A stretch of 47,631 nt of DNA, taken from an uncultured Clostridia bacterium (GTDB taxonomy: Bacteria > Bacillota > Clostridia > Oscillospirales > Ruminococcaceae). Where the stretch lies: the NCBI GenBank assembly GCA_944386285.1, contig CALXAM010000036.1, forward strand, positions 1 to 47,631, read 5' to 3'. Below are positions 7,705 through 16,263 of this stretch, one piece after another (the stretch's first letter is position 1; every line of letters begins with the position of its first letter). The notes under the pieces are model-generated. The model saw only the letters and a list, made by a program, of their open reading frames with translations, was not told the DNA's origin and did no database searches. The position numbers and the translations under genes are program-made.

Positions 7705-8760
7705 ATGGAAATGACACCAAGAGAGCGACTGCTTGCCTCAATTTACGGCAAACCGGTCGATCACATCCCATTCTCTCCTTTTTTAGCATACTACTTCGAT
7801 TTTCTTCCCGAACAAATCAGAGCCAAAGGAGAGCTCTCCTATCTTCAGGAAATGGGTGCTGACCCGTTGCTTCGCGGCGGAATCTGTGCATATGAAATCC
7901 GCTCACACTCCTGTTCCCTGACGCAGACTGTACAGGGCAATAAGCGATATGAAACGATTCACACGCCAAAAGGCGACCTTTTTTCCGAGTACACGTATGT
8001 AAAGCAAGCGAATACATGGTTTTTAACAAAACATCCTGTGTCCGGCACCGAGCAGCTTGCAGCTGCAATCGCTTATTTTGAAGATCTTGAAATCGTCGAA
8101 AAAATCAAAGAAGCGAACGAGCAGGTCGATAAACTCGGTGAAAACGGCCTGCATCTTGCACTGCTAGGAACGCATATGAAATCCGCCTATCAATATCTTC
8201 TTGAAAATTTTGTAGGGACAGAACATCTGATCTATTTGACAATGGACGATCCGGATGCATTGGAAGAACTGTTGTTTGTCATGCAGAAAAAGAATATGGA
8301 AACCGTTTCGGTTACAGCAAAAAGCAACGTTTTAGGCTGCATCAGCTGGGAAGATAGCTCCACTACCAACATCAATCCTTCCCTGTATGAAACATACATC
8401 GCCCCTGAAATCTCAAAATGGTGCACCGTATTAGCAGACGCGCAGAAGCCGTATATTCAGCACGCCTGCGGTCATATCAAAAATCTAATAAGTCCTATGG
8501 CAGCACAAGGCGTTACGGCGATTGAATCGATCTCACCTGCTCCTACAGGAAATGTTTCCATTAAGGAAGCCTTTTCGGTTCTTCCAAAACATGTGAGCTT
8601 AATCGGCGGAATTGACGCTACACAAATGCTGAATGCCACAACAGAAGAGTTACTTTCTTATGCACAGGAACTTATCGATGCCAAAGGCGAACATGGATTT
8701 ATCCTCGCCAACAGTGATAGTTGCCCCCCGGTGTATCCTTCGATAAATTCGTTGCATTAG
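7705..8760 (+). CDS. URO-D-fold methyltransferase-like protein with frameshifted C terminus
   Basis: The protein (351 residues as read) belongs to the uroporphyrinogen decarboxylase superfamily, in the corrinoid methyltransferase branch (MtaA/CmuA-like) rather than HemE. It has HACGH near residue 252 and a Cys in NSDSC 84 residues later, matching the zinc ligands H-x-C and distal C of that branch. After NSDSCPP the frame changes. In the other frame the DNA continues GVSFDKFVALAKFAAHQ and on to a TAA at 8793-8795, exactly what the family has there. One base seems missing from the six-C tract 8724-8729, so the intact gene would span 7705-8795. It is co-transcribed with the GH31 gene, and its role there is unknown. 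The lesion may be real, a slippage site or a sequence error. Confidence 0.8.
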   Translation: MEMTPRERLLASIYGKPVDHIPFSPFLAYYFDFLPEQIRAKGELSYLQEMGADPLLRGGICAYEIRSHSCSLTQTVQGNKRYETIHTPKGDLFSEYTYVKQANTWFLTKHPVSGTEQLAAAIAYFEDLEIVEKIKEANEQVDKLGENGLHLALLGTHMKSAYQYLLENFVGTEHLIYLTMDDPDALEELLFVMQKKNMETVSVTAKSNVLGCISWEDSSTTNINPSLYETYIAPEISKWCTVLADAQKPYIQHACGHIKNLISPMAAQGVTAIESISPAPTGNVSIKEAFSVLPKHVSLIGGIDATQMLNATTEELLSYAQELIDAKGEHGFILANSDSCPPVYPSINSLH

Positions 8761-8851
8761 CAAAGTTTGCCGCTCATCAAAAGGTATACGGTTAATTTCA
8801 AAATAAAGAATCCCATATCACAGCATACCAGACGTTCAAAAACACAACAAC

Positions 8852-8891
8852 AAAAGAGTAGGCAGTCTGTCATAAGACTACCTACTCTTTT
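8852..8891. terminator. Bidirectional terminator between the GH31 operon and radC
   Basis: A long inverted repeat pairs 8852-8868 with 8875-8891 (AAAAGAGTAGG against CCTACTCTTTT, plus AGTCT/AGACT) around a six-base loop. T runs on both strands suit termination of the two convergent operons. Confidence 0.85.
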
Positions 8892-8915
8892 ATTATCCAT
8901 CTATTTTATAGCTGT

Positions 8916-9599
8916 CTATAAATCAGGATATTTCTGCGCAATCGAAAACCACAGTCCATCTGCTACAATGACATGATCTATCAGTGTAATTTCGAGTGCA
9001 GCCAATGTACGTTTTGCCTCACGCGTCAATAAAATATCCTGATTCGAGGGAAGCGCTAATCCACGCGGATGATTATGTGCTAATACAACGCATGATGCAT
9101 TCCGCCGAATTGCCCGCTCCACTACCTTTTTCATATCAATATGCGCCGATGTATTCGTTCCTTCTCCAATCAGTTCACAAGCGAGAAGACGCAATGACGT
9201 ATCCATACATAGCAGTAAAATGGTTTCATTTGTCCTGCCCACAAATTGTTCCACCAGATATTCTCCAATCTTTTTCGGTGAATCAAATTTCGGACAAGCT
9301 TTCTGTTTATCCGTCACATAGATCCGAGAAAGCGGCGGAATCATTTTTAGAAGTACGGCTGTATTCTCAGCAACACCGCTCACAGCAGTCAGTTCGTCGA
9401 TCGGCGCATCAAATACACCAGATAAACTGCCAAAATGATTTAAAAGCCGATGGGCCAATTCATTGGTGTCGACGCGTGGAATTGCATAGAACAAAAGCAA
9501 TTCTAAAATCTGATGCTCCTCAAACTGGTCAAATCCGGAATTTAAAAACCGCTGCCGCACCCGTTTGCGATGTCCGCCGTGCAGATCTTTTTCCGCCAT
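8916..9599 (-). CDS. radC: RadC family JAB-domain protein
   Basis: This 227-residue protein matches RadC/UPF0758. A helix-hairpin-helix region (about 60-95, ELTAVSGVAENTAVLL) is followed by a JAB/MPN metalloprotease-like domain. The metal motif is HNHPRGLALPSNQD, the usual H-x-H followed by S and D. Family members were once called DNA repair proteins, but their function remains unsettled. GGGAG precedes the ATG at 9597-9599. It lies 36 bp downstream of pyrE on the same strand and probably shares its transcript. The family is sure and the activity is not known. Confidence 0.9.
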   Translation of the reverse strand: MAEKDLHGGHRKRVRQRFLNSGFDQFEEHQILELLLFYAIPRVDTNELAHRLLNHFGSLSGVFDAPIDELTAVSGVAENTAVLLKMIPPLSRIYVTDKQKACPKFDSPKKIGEYLVEQFVGRTNETILLLCMDTSLRLLACELIGEGTNTSAHIDMKKVVERAIRRNASCVVLAHNHPRGLALPSNQDILLTREAKRTLAALEITLIDHVIVADGLWFSIAQKYPDL

Positions 9600-9635
9600 G
9601 GTGCTCTCCCTTACTCCTGTTTTCTTTTTCGCAAA

Positions 9636-10307
9636 TCAAATACCGTATTGTGCAAGATATGCTTCCATCCGTGCTTTTGTTTCATCGTCGATATATACGA
9701 CACCGTCTACCGGATTGTTATAAAGCACTTCGATGATTTCACGAACGGTAACGAGCGGGTATGTTTTCACACCATAGTTTTCATAAATTTCCTGTACCGC
9801 AGATTTTTCTCCCTGACCCTTTTCCATACGGTCAACCGAGATGATAAGGCCTGCGACCTGAACGTCTGCCGCACCTTTTAAAATCGGCATCGTCTCGCGG
9901 ACAGCAGTGCCGGCAGTGACAACGTCCTCAACAATCAATACGCGGTCGCCGTCTTTTAATTTATAGCCGACGATGGAACCGCCTTCACCGTGATCTTTTT
10001 CCTCTTTGCGGTTAAAGCAATAGTTGGTATTCACGCCATGGTTATTGTACAATGCAGATGCCGCAGTGACACACAGCGGAATGCCTTTGTACGCCGGACC
10101 GAACAGTGCATCATAACCGCCTTTGACATGTTCTTCAATGCAGCTTGCATAAAACTCACCGAGTTTTGCAATCTGCTCGCCTGTTTTGTAGTTGCCGGTG
10201 TTGACGAAATACGGTGTTTTTCTGCCGCTTTTCGCTGTGAAATCGCCAAATGTCAGCACACCCGAACGGACCATAAACCGAATAAATTCCTCTTTATATG
10301 CTTGCAT
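9636..10307 (-). CDS. pyrE: Orotate phosphoribosyltransferase
   Basis: PyrE joins orotate to PRPP to give orotidine monophosphate in pyrimidine synthesis. The 223-residue protein has the PRPP-binding motif VLIVEDVVTAGTA (residues 123-135), an N-terminal KSGRKTPYF orotate-binding segment, and FNRKEEKDHGEGG (98-110), the flexible catalytic loop. AGGAGGG precedes ATG 10305-10307. Other pyrimidine genes are not nearby. Its promoter and a terminator-like hairpin lie immediately upstream, which points to expression control by attenuation. The assignment is firm. Confidence 0.95.
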   Translation of the reverse strand: MQAYKEEFIRFMVRSGVLTFGDFTAKSGRKTPYFVNTGNYKTGEQIAKLGEFYASCIEEHVKGGYDALFGPAYKGIPLCVTAASALYNNHGVNTNYCFNRKEEKDHGEGGSIVGYKLKDGDRVLIVEDVVTAGTAVRETMPILKGAADVQVAGLIISVDRMEKGQGEKSAVQEIYENYGVKTYPLVTVREIIEVLYNNPVDGVVYIDDETKARMEAYLAQYGI

Positions 10308-10332
10308 GTTTTTAGCCCTCCTGTTTTATCTC

Positions 10333-10404
10333 ATAAAAAAATCCGGAATATTAAAAACCGGATTTCGCTTTTTTTATTATAACGCAAAATGTGCAATCAT
10401 GCAA
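10333..10404 (-). promoter_or_regulatory. pyrE promoter with a leader hairpin and T run
   Basis: On the minus strand TTGCAT (10399-10404), a 17-bp spacer and TATAAT (10376-10381) form a good promoter. About ten bases after the expected start, AATCCGG and CCGGATT (arms 10358-10364 and 10340-10346) make a seven-pair stem ending in a T run before the ribosome site. That is a compact intrinsic terminator inside the leader. The initial transcript also begins with an A run. Attenuation linked to nucleotide supply is inferred; no PyrR site was recognised. Confidence 0.6.
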
Positions 10405-10434
10405 CAAAATTCCCAGCAAAACCGCACGTTTTAT

Positions 10435-10463
10435 TTGAACCGTGTTTTGTTGTGTGCTATAAT
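10435..10463 (+). promoter_or_regulatory. Promoter of the pseudouridine synthase gene
   Basis: TTGAAC (10435-10440), a 17-bp spacer and TATAAT (10458-10463) form a strong promoter about 35 bp before the TTG start. It is divergent from the pyrE promoter; the two -35 boxes are about 30 bp apart. Confidence 0.75.
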
Positions 10464-10496
10464 GAGCCAAGACGCCATCCAAAAGGAGCAACGAGT

Positions 10497-11456
10497 TTGA
10501 AACAATTTATCATAAAGCCAAACGACGCCGCACAGCGGCTCGACAAATTTTTAAAAAAAGCGGTGCCAAAGATGCCGCAGAGCTTACTGTACCGCGCAAT
10601 CCGTCAAAAGAAAATCAAAGTAAACGGCAAGCGAACAGAGATTTCCTACCGGCTGTGTACGGGCGATGTCGTTTCACTTTATTTAAACGACGATCTGTTT
10701 GATACCGCGCCGCAAGAATACGATTTTCTGTCCGCGCCCGCCGAGCTTGATCTCGTCTATGAGGACGAAAATATCCTGCTTGTAAACAAAAAGCCGGGAC
10801 TGTGCGTCCATGAGGACAACGACCACTCCCCTGACACACTGATCGCCCGGATTCTCCATTACTTATACAAAAAAGGCGAATACGATCCCGCAAACGAGCA
10901 ATCATTCACCCCATCGCTTTGCAACCGAATTGACCGCAACACAAGCGGCATTGTCATCGCCGCCAAAAACGCCGAATCACTCCGCATTTTAAACGAACGA
11001 ATGAAAGCAAGAGAGTTAAAAAAATACTATCTTTGTGTGGCAAGCGGTCATTTTAAGCAAAAATCAGCGACGCTTTCCCATTTTCTTGTCCGCAACGAAA
11101 ATGAAAGCCTTGTCCGCGTGTTTGACAAACCGCAGAAAAACGGCCGTACAATTCTCACAAAATACAGCGTATTAAAAGAAAGCGCTGAAAATAGTTTGGT
11201 GGAAGTCGAGCTGTTAACCGGACGTACTCACCAAATTCGTGCGCATTTCGCCTATATCGGACATCCACTTATCGGCGACGGCAAATACGGAAGCAACGCG
11301 ACAAACCGCAGATACGGTCAAAAGCATCAGCTTTTGTGTTCCTATAAACTCACATTCGCGTTTTCTGACACCGACCATCTGCTCGGCTACCTAAACGGGC
11401 GAACATTCACTGTCAAACATGTATGGTTTGCCGATGCGTTCAGTCAAACATTTTAA
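10497..11456 (+). CDS. RluC/RluD-family RNA pseudouridine synthase
   Basis: This 319-residue enzyme would convert uridines in rRNA or tRNA to pseudouridine. An N-terminal S4 RNA-binding domain (about 12-65) precedes the catalytic domain. The active-site motif is NRIDRNTSG with catalytic D146, and LLTGRTHQIRAHFAYIGHPLIGD is the second conserved block. The start is TTG 10497-10499, seven bases after AAGGAG. An upstream ATG would read through the promoter and is rejected. It is followed 24 bp later by an SGNH hydrolase gene. The exact RNA target cannot be told from the sequence. Confidence 0.88.
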   Translation: MKQFIIKPNDAAQRLDKFLKKAVPKMPQSLLYRAIRQKKIKVNGKRTEISYRLCTGDVVSLYLNDDLFDTAPQEYDFLSAPAELDLVYEDENILLVNKKPGLCVHEDNDHSPDTLIARILHYLYKKGEYDPANEQSFTPSLCNRIDRNTSGIVIAAKNAESLRILNERMKARELKKYYLCVASGHFKQKSATLSHFLVRNENESLVRVFDKPQKNGRTILTKYSVLKESAENSLVEVELLTGRTHQIRAHFAYIGHPLIGDGKYGSNATNRRYGQKHQLLCSYKLTFAFSDTDHLLGYLNGRTFTVKHVWFADAFSQTF

Positions 11457-11480
11457 TGTTTCACAAAAGAAGCGTTTTTT

Positions 11481-12131
11481 ATGTCCATGCCATTTAAAAC
11501 AGCCGTCATCTACGGCGACAGCATTTCCACAAGGGATTATGACGGCGGATACGAACCACTGTTAAAAGCATCGCTTTCGCTTAACCGTGTATATAATCAC
11601 GCCATCGGGGGAAGCGGACTTTCGCTGTCCACACCGGACAATCTCGTTTCGCTGTTATCCAACCCGGAACACCTCCATCCGGACGCCGACCTCATGATTC
11701 TCTGGCACGGAACAAACGACTGGTACTGGGGCGCACCACTCGGCACTCCCGACAGCGATGATCCTACCACTTTTTACGGCGCGCTTTCGTTCGCAGTCGA
11801 TACATTGCGCAAATCTGCGCCGAATTCCGAACTTATGATGATGACGCCGCTTCCCCGCTGGCAGGTACCCGACCGCTGTACGGAATGCACCGAAGCATAT
11901 GAAACGAAAAACGCCGCCGGACACACGCTTTATGACTATGAACAGGCCATTTTCTCCCGTTCGCGTTCGCTCTGCTTTCCGGTTGTTGATCTGCGCACCA
12001 TTGCAAACATTCATGCGTATAATCATCCGCACTACCTGCTCGACGGCATCCACCCATCTGCGGCAGGATACGAAAAAATCAACCGCATTTTGGTCAATCA
12101 TCTGCGCCTTTGGTACGGCGAAAATGACTAA
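11481..12131 (+). CDS. SGNH/GDSL-family hydrolase
   Basis: This 216-residue protein has the SGNH blocks in order: GDS with Ser14, Gly in IGGSG (about 42-46), GTND with Asn79, and DGIHP with Asp188 and His191. No signal peptide is visible, so it acts in the cytoplasm. Family members remove acyl or acetyl groups from sugars, lipids or peptidoglycan; the substrate here is unknown. It is probably co-transcribed with the pseudouridine synthase. Its ribosome site (AAGAAG) is weak. The next feature is a strong terminator. Confidence 0.82.
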   Translation: MSMPFKTAVIYGDSISTRDYDGGYEPLLKASLSLNRVYNHAIGGSGLSLSTPDNLVSLLSNPEHLHPDADLMILWHGTNDWYWGAPLGTPDSDDPTTFYGALSFAVDTLRKSAPNSELMMMTPLPRWQVPDRCTECTEAYETKNAAGHTLYDYEQAIFSRSRSLCFPVVDLRTIANIHAYNHPHYLLDGIHPSAAGYEKINRILVNHLRLWYGEND

Positions 12132-12153
12132 GTTAAATGATTCTGCACATACA

Positions 12154-12186
12154 AAACACCGGACATGTTCTCCATGTCCGGTGTTT
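12154..12186. terminator. Bidirectional terminator between the SGNH gene and mocA
   Basis: AAACACCGGACATG (12154-12167) and its complement (12173-12186) form a 14-bp stem with a five-base loop. T-rich tails occur on both sides. It serves two convergent transcripts. Confidence 0.88.
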
Positions 12187-12192
12187 GTTTTA

Positions 12193-12750
12193 TCATTCTT
12201 TTTCCCAAGGCATGTCGTAATCCCGAAGTGCTTCTTTCGATACTGAAAACCGATAGATCTCATGTTCTCTGCCCAAAAAGATCTGTTTTCCGCCGCTGTC
12301 GCCTGTCAATCGAAGCAGTTCTGTACGGAATTCTGGTGCAAACACTGCTGGATTGCCCGGCGTTTCGCCTGAACACACACGTCCGAGTGGCTTGCCGCTT
12401 TCTAAAAAGCCAAGCAAAAACGCACGCAGCAGTTCTCCGGTAAAATGCGGCTGATCGCACACCATCAAGCACACTGCCCGCTGTGCATTTATTGCCGCAA
12501 CACCTGCCCGAATCGAAGCCGCAATGCCTTCATCGGGCGGCGGCGCATCCACTACGGAAAATCCCATCTCCCGTGCTGTCGTACGCAGTGCAGTTTCATT
12601 CGTCACCACTGTCACATGGCAGAGATCGGTTACATCATTTGCCGCGTCAAACACATAGTTGTAAAGCGGACGATCGTGAAACAGTGCCGTTAGTTTTTTA
12701 CCGCCGAACCGTCTGGACGCTCCCCCGGCCAACAAAATGAGATCGATCAT
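12193..12750 (-). CDS. MocA-like molybdenum cofactor nucleotidyltransferase
   Basis: This 185-residue protein is a MobA/MocA-type nucleotidyltransferase, likely to add CMP to molybdopterin for xanthine-dehydrogenase-type enzymes. It shows the nucleotide-binding LLAGGASRRFGGKKL at the N terminus, DEGIAASIRAG in the middle, and CDQPHF as the metal-binding segment. The ATG overlaps the end of the upstream xanthine dehydrogenase gene by four bases. That coupling supports a cofactor role for this dehydrogenase. It could also be a YgfJ-like factor of selenium-dependent hydroxylases. Confidence 0.8.
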   Translation of the reverse strand: MIDLILLAGGASRRFGGKKLTALFHDRPLYNYVFDAANDVTDLCHVTVVTNETALRTTAREMGFSVVDAPPPDEGIAASIRAGVAAINAQRAVCLMVCDQPHFTGELLRAFLLGFLESGKPLGRVCSGETPGNPAVFAPEFRTELLRLTGDSGGKQIFLGREHEIYRFSVSKEALRDYDMPWEKE

Positions 12751-15026
12751 TTTTTAAGCAATCCCAGAGCGATGTCCTCTGCACGAACCGGCAGCGTGTC
12801 AAACCACAGACCGGTTGCGTTATAGATCGCATCGACGATTGCCGGCGACGGCGTGTTGATGACAAGCTCGCCGATCGATTTTGCACCAAACGGACCGGTC
12901 GGCTCGTAACTGCTTTCAAACGCAACACGGATCGTATTCAAATCAAGCCGCGACGGAATCTTATACTGCATAAACGAATTGTTCTGCATCGTGCCGCGTT
13001 CGCTGTAACGGATATCCTCGTACAGCGCCATGCCGATGCCCTGGACGATACCGCCCTCCGTCTGCACGCGCGCGAGGTTTTTGTTGATGACTGTGCCGCA
13101 GTCGACAACGCCGACATAGTCTATAACGTTCACCTCGCCAGTCAGCGGATCAAGATCGATTTCCGCCATACCGACCATGAACGGCGGCGGAGAAACCGGC
13201 GAAGAGTGTGACTCGCTTGCCGACAGGCAATGATTATGTCCCTCGTAGCTTGCGTAGCCAATTTCGGAAATCGTGACCGAACGGTTTTCGTCAGCAATCA
13301 CATAAACACGCTTGCCATCAAATGATACCTCATCCACACTGACACCGAGCATGGAAGCACCCATTTCTATGATCTTTTTGCGCAGACTTTCACACGTCTT
13401 GACCACTGCCATACCGGTCACATATGTCGTAGATGATGCGTACGAACCGGTATCATACGGCGACTGATCGGTGTCTACACCGCGCACTGCGATATTGTCG
13501 ATATCACATTCAAGACAGTCTGCCGCCATCTGCGACAAAATCGTATCACAGCCGGTACCCATATCGGTACAACCGACCAACAGCGTATAAAATCCGTCAT
13601 CATTCAAACGGATTTCCACACTGCCGATATCCACACCGGAAATACCGCTGCCCTGCATTGCCATTGCCACGCCGACACTGCGGATATGCCCGTTTTCAAG
13701 CACCTTGCGCGGGTATTTCTCGTTCCACTGCATCATTTCTTTTGCTTTCTGCATACACCGGTCGAGCGCACAGCTGTTGCAAGGTTCCCCGTAATAGGTG
13801 TGCATGATCTGTCCCTCTGCAACCATGTTCTTTTCACGGATTTCGCATGGGTCCATCGAAAGCTTCGCAGCAATCTCACTCACGGCTGCTTCCACGGCGA
13901 AAATGCCTTGTGTTGCGCCGTATCCGCGGTAAGCGCCGCCTCCCATCGTGTTTGTATATACGACGTCACACGCAAACCGTGCCGCTGAAAGGCCGCCGTA
14001 CAGCGAAAGTGACTTGTGACTAACCAAACCGATTGTTGTCGGACCGTGATCACCATATGCGCCCGCGTTCGACAGCGCATATAAATCAATCACTCGAATC
14101 ACACCTGACTGATCCGCACCAACACGCACGGTCATCTGCATTTCATGGCGCGGTGAGCCGTTTGTCATGCTCTCCTCACGCGTATAGATAATGCTTGCCG
14201 GACGTCCTGTTTTCATTGTAACAAGTGCGGGAAACAGCTCGCTCACAACGCTCTGTTTTGCACCGAAACCGCCGCCAATACGCGGTTTGATCACACGAAT
14301 CTGCGATTTTTTGATTTCCAGCGCATTCGAAAGAATCCGCCGCACATGAAACGGCACCTGTGTGGAACTCACGACCGTGAGCCGTCCGTATTCATCAAGA
14401 TAGGTAAACGTGCGGAACGTTTCCATCATCGCCTGGTTATTTGCCTTTGTATGATAGGTCCGGGTGCACACAACATCACATGCTGCCAGTTCTTTTTCTA
14501 CATCACCGATTTCGAATACATCGGTGCTGCACAGATTTCGTTTATTGTCTGCACCCACCGGACAGAGCGCTTTAAAATCGTCCTCCGGATGAACAAGAAT
14601 CGGATTATCCTTTGCCTTACGAAAATCAAGGAGCGGCTCGCGCACATCGTATTTGACCTTAATCATTCGCACTGCACGCTCTGCCGCCTGTGCCGTCTCC
14701 GCCGCAACGATCGCAACCGGATCGCCAGCACACCGCAAATGACGGTCGAGGATCAGCCGGTCATACGGGCTTGGCTCCGGATACGTCTGTCCTGCCGTTG
14801 TAAAGCGGGATTTTGGCGCATCCTCATGCGTGAGAATACACACAACGCCCGGCACTTTCATCGCTGCTGTTTTATCAATCGAGGTGATGAACGCATTTGC
14901 GTGCGGACTGCGCAGGAGTTTTACTACCAGCGCATTCTTAGGGATCTGGTCTTCCACATAAACCGGTTTGCCAGTCACAAGGCTCATTGCGTCCTTTTTG
15001 CGTACCGGCGCATTCACATATGCCAT
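12747..15026 (-). CDS. Xanthine dehydrogenase, molybdopterin-binding large subunit
   Basis: This 759-residue subunit carries the molybdenum site of a xanthine dehydrogenase/aldehyde oxidase-type enzyme. The N-terminal a/b hammerhead domain (about 15-130) is followed by the molybdopterin domains. GGGFGAKQ (251-258) and GGAYRGYGATQ (363-373) are the cofactor motifs. GAKSIGE ends in E720, the expected catalytic base. The YRG arginine matches that of purine hydroxylases, but the substrate could be another N-heterocycle. GGAGGG precedes the ATG at 15026, four bases after the iron-sulfur gene. The separate iron-sulfur and FAD genes lie immediately upstream, as in three-subunit bacterial enzymes. 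Confidence 0.88.
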   Translation of the reverse strand: MAYVNAPVRKKDAMSLVTGKPVYVEDQIPKNALVVKLLRSPHANAFITSIDKTAAMKVPGVVCILTHEDAPKSRFTTAGQTYPEPSPYDRLILDRHLRCAGDPVAIVAAETAQAAERAVRMIKVKYDVREPLLDFRKAKDNPILVHPEDDFKALCPVGADNKRNLCSTDVFEIGDVEKELAACDVVCTRTYHTKANNQAMMETFRTFTYLDEYGRLTVVSSTQVPFHVRRILSNALEIKKSQIRVIKPRIGGGFGAKQSVVSELFPALVTMKTGRPASIIYTREESMTNGSPRHEMQMTVRVGADQSGVIRVIDLYALSNAGAYGDHGPTTIGLVSHKSLSLYGGLSAARFACDVVYTNTMGGGAYRGYGATQGIFAVEAAVSEIAAKLSMDPCEIREKNMVAEGQIMHTYYGEPCNSCALDRCMQKAKEMMQWNEKYPRKVLENGHIRSVGVAMAMQGSGISGVDIGSVEIRLNDDGFYTLLVGCTDMGTGCDTILSQMAADCLECDIDNIAVRGVDTDQSPYDTGSYASSTTYVTGMAVVKTCESLRKKIIEMGASMLGVSVDEVSFDGKRVYVIADENRSVTISEIGYASYEGHNHCLSASESHSSPVSPPPFMVGMAEIDLDPLTGEVNVIDYVGVVDCGTVINKNLARVQTEGGIVQGIGMALYEDIRYSERGTMQNNSFMQYKIPSRLDLNTIRVAFESSYEPTGPFGAKSIGELVINTPSPAIVDAIYNATGLWFDTLPVRAEDIALGLLKK

Positions 15027-15029
15027 TCC

Positions 15030-15488
15030 TCAGCCCTCCTTTTTCGAAGTGAGATACTTGCGGATTGCGCGAAGCTGACTCTGATAACCGGTACACCGGC
15101 ACAGATTTCCCGCTAAGTATTCACGGATTTCCTCATCAGTCGGATCATCAAGCTCATGCGCCATTGCAAGCACGTTCATGATAAACCCCGGACTGCAAAA
15201 GCCGCACTGCTCGCCGCCCTCGTCTGCCAAAAATGCACCGAACGCACGCGCTTCTTCCTCAAGACCTTCAAGCGTTGTCACCTGTCTGCCATTTGCACGC
15301 ACTGCCAGCACACTGCACGAAAGCACCGGCTTCCCATCCAGATGCACGGTGCACAGTCCGCAGTTCGATGTTTCGCATCCTCGTTTGACGGAGAGACAGC
15401 CCTTGCTGCGCACATAATCAAGAAGCGGCAGATCGGGCGATATGTCGTCCGTATATTTTGTTCCGTTTACTGTAATCGTCACAACCAT
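15030..15488 (-). CDS. Xanthine dehydrogenase, [2Fe-2S] subunit
   Basis: This 152-residue subunit passes electrons from molybdenum to FAD. The N-terminal plant-type cluster uses C38, C43, C46 and C58 (GCETSNCGLC). The C-terminal helical cluster uses C95, C98, C130 and C132 (QCGFCSPG and NLCRCTGY). These are all eight ligands of the family. The ATG at 15486-15488 follows GGGAGGAA. The gene sits three bases after the FAD subunit gene and three bases before the molybdenum subunit gene, a tight operon. Confidence 0.93.
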   Translation of the reverse strand: MVVTITVNGTKYTDDISPDLPLLDYVRSKGCLSVKRGCETSNCGLCTVHLDGKPVLSCSVLAVRANGRQVTTLEGLEEEARAFGAFLADEGGEQCGFCSPGFIMNVLAMAHELDDPTDEEIREYLAGNLCRCTGYQSQLRAIRKYLTSKKEG

Positions 15489-15491
15489 CCG

Positions 15492-16250
15492 CTATTCCTC
15501 CCTGATCGCATTGTACGCGCGTGTTAAAAGCACCACTGCCAGATGGCGGCGGTATTCCTCGCTTGCGCGCATATTGCTGCCAAACGAAAATGCGTTCACT
15601 GTTTTGCTGATCCAGTCAGGATCTGCCGGATCAAATGAAACAGCCATTGCACGGGCAGGACGTGCGCCCACAACTGCGCGGTATTCACCGTTTAACACAC
15701 TCACCGCACAGGCAAGCACCGGAATATCGGTTTTTGTCTGGCGAACCGTCTGATAAACAGCACGGCGGCCGTTTTTCTTCACATACAAACACGCGAGCAC
15801 ATCGCGGTCAGGCTTCATCGCCGCATATTCACAAAGCGGCATCCGTCCCGCATGGGCAAGCTCCACTTCACAGTCGAGCGCCAGCAAAAACGTCAGAATA
15901 TCAGAAAAACCGAACCGTGCCGCCAAGCTGCCGCCGATAGTCGCGCAGTTTCGAAACTGAACGCCCACGATATGGCGCACCATCTCATAAAATCCATCAC
16001 CAAACGAAGCACGCAGCGCATCATTTGTTTCCACATCGCGCAGCGTCACCATCGCACCGATGCGGAATTCTTCGTCAAATTCTTCGATCTTATCAAGCGA
16101 CAGTGCCGAAAGATCAATGAGTGTATGAATGCGTTTTTTGGAAAGCCGCAGAAAACAGCCGCCGCCCAGAATCGCATTCGCTTTTTTCTGATTGAACGTA
16201 TAGGCCTCCTCCAACGAGGATGCCATCACATAGTTTTGTGCTGTAAACAA
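15492..16250 (-). CDS. Xanthine dehydrogenase, FAD-binding subunit
   Basis: This 252-residue subunit holds FAD. It has ILGGGCFLRL near residue 30, the FAD pyrophosphate loop, and the second motif CATIGGSLAARFGFSD near 105. The start is TTG 16248-16250, placed seven bases after AGGAGGC. Earlier in-frame starts would overlap the end of the upstream ABC ATPase gene and are rejected. The chain is slightly shorter than many XdhB proteins, but both FAD loops and the C-terminal domain are present. It links the transporter genes with the dehydrogenase genes in one transcript. Confidence 0.88.
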   Translation of the reverse strand: MFTAQNYVMASSLEEAYTFNQKKANAILGGGCFLRLSKKRIHTLIDLSALSLDKIEEFDEEFRIGAMVTLRDVETNDALRASFGDGFYEMVRHIVGVQFRNCATIGGSLAARFGFSDILTFLLALDCEVELAHAGRMPLCEYAAMKPDRDVLACLYVKKNGRRAVYQTVRQTKTDIPVLACAVSVLNGEYRAVVGARPARAMAVSFDPADPDWISKTVNAFSFGSNMRASEEYRRHLAVVLLTRAYNAIREE

Positions 16251-16263
16251 AAAACCGCCTCCT

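Noticed and set aside
10308..10404. PyrR-type attenuator before pyrE
   Set aside because: The leader is too short for the PyrR binding loop and antiterminator. Only one terminator-like hairpin is present.
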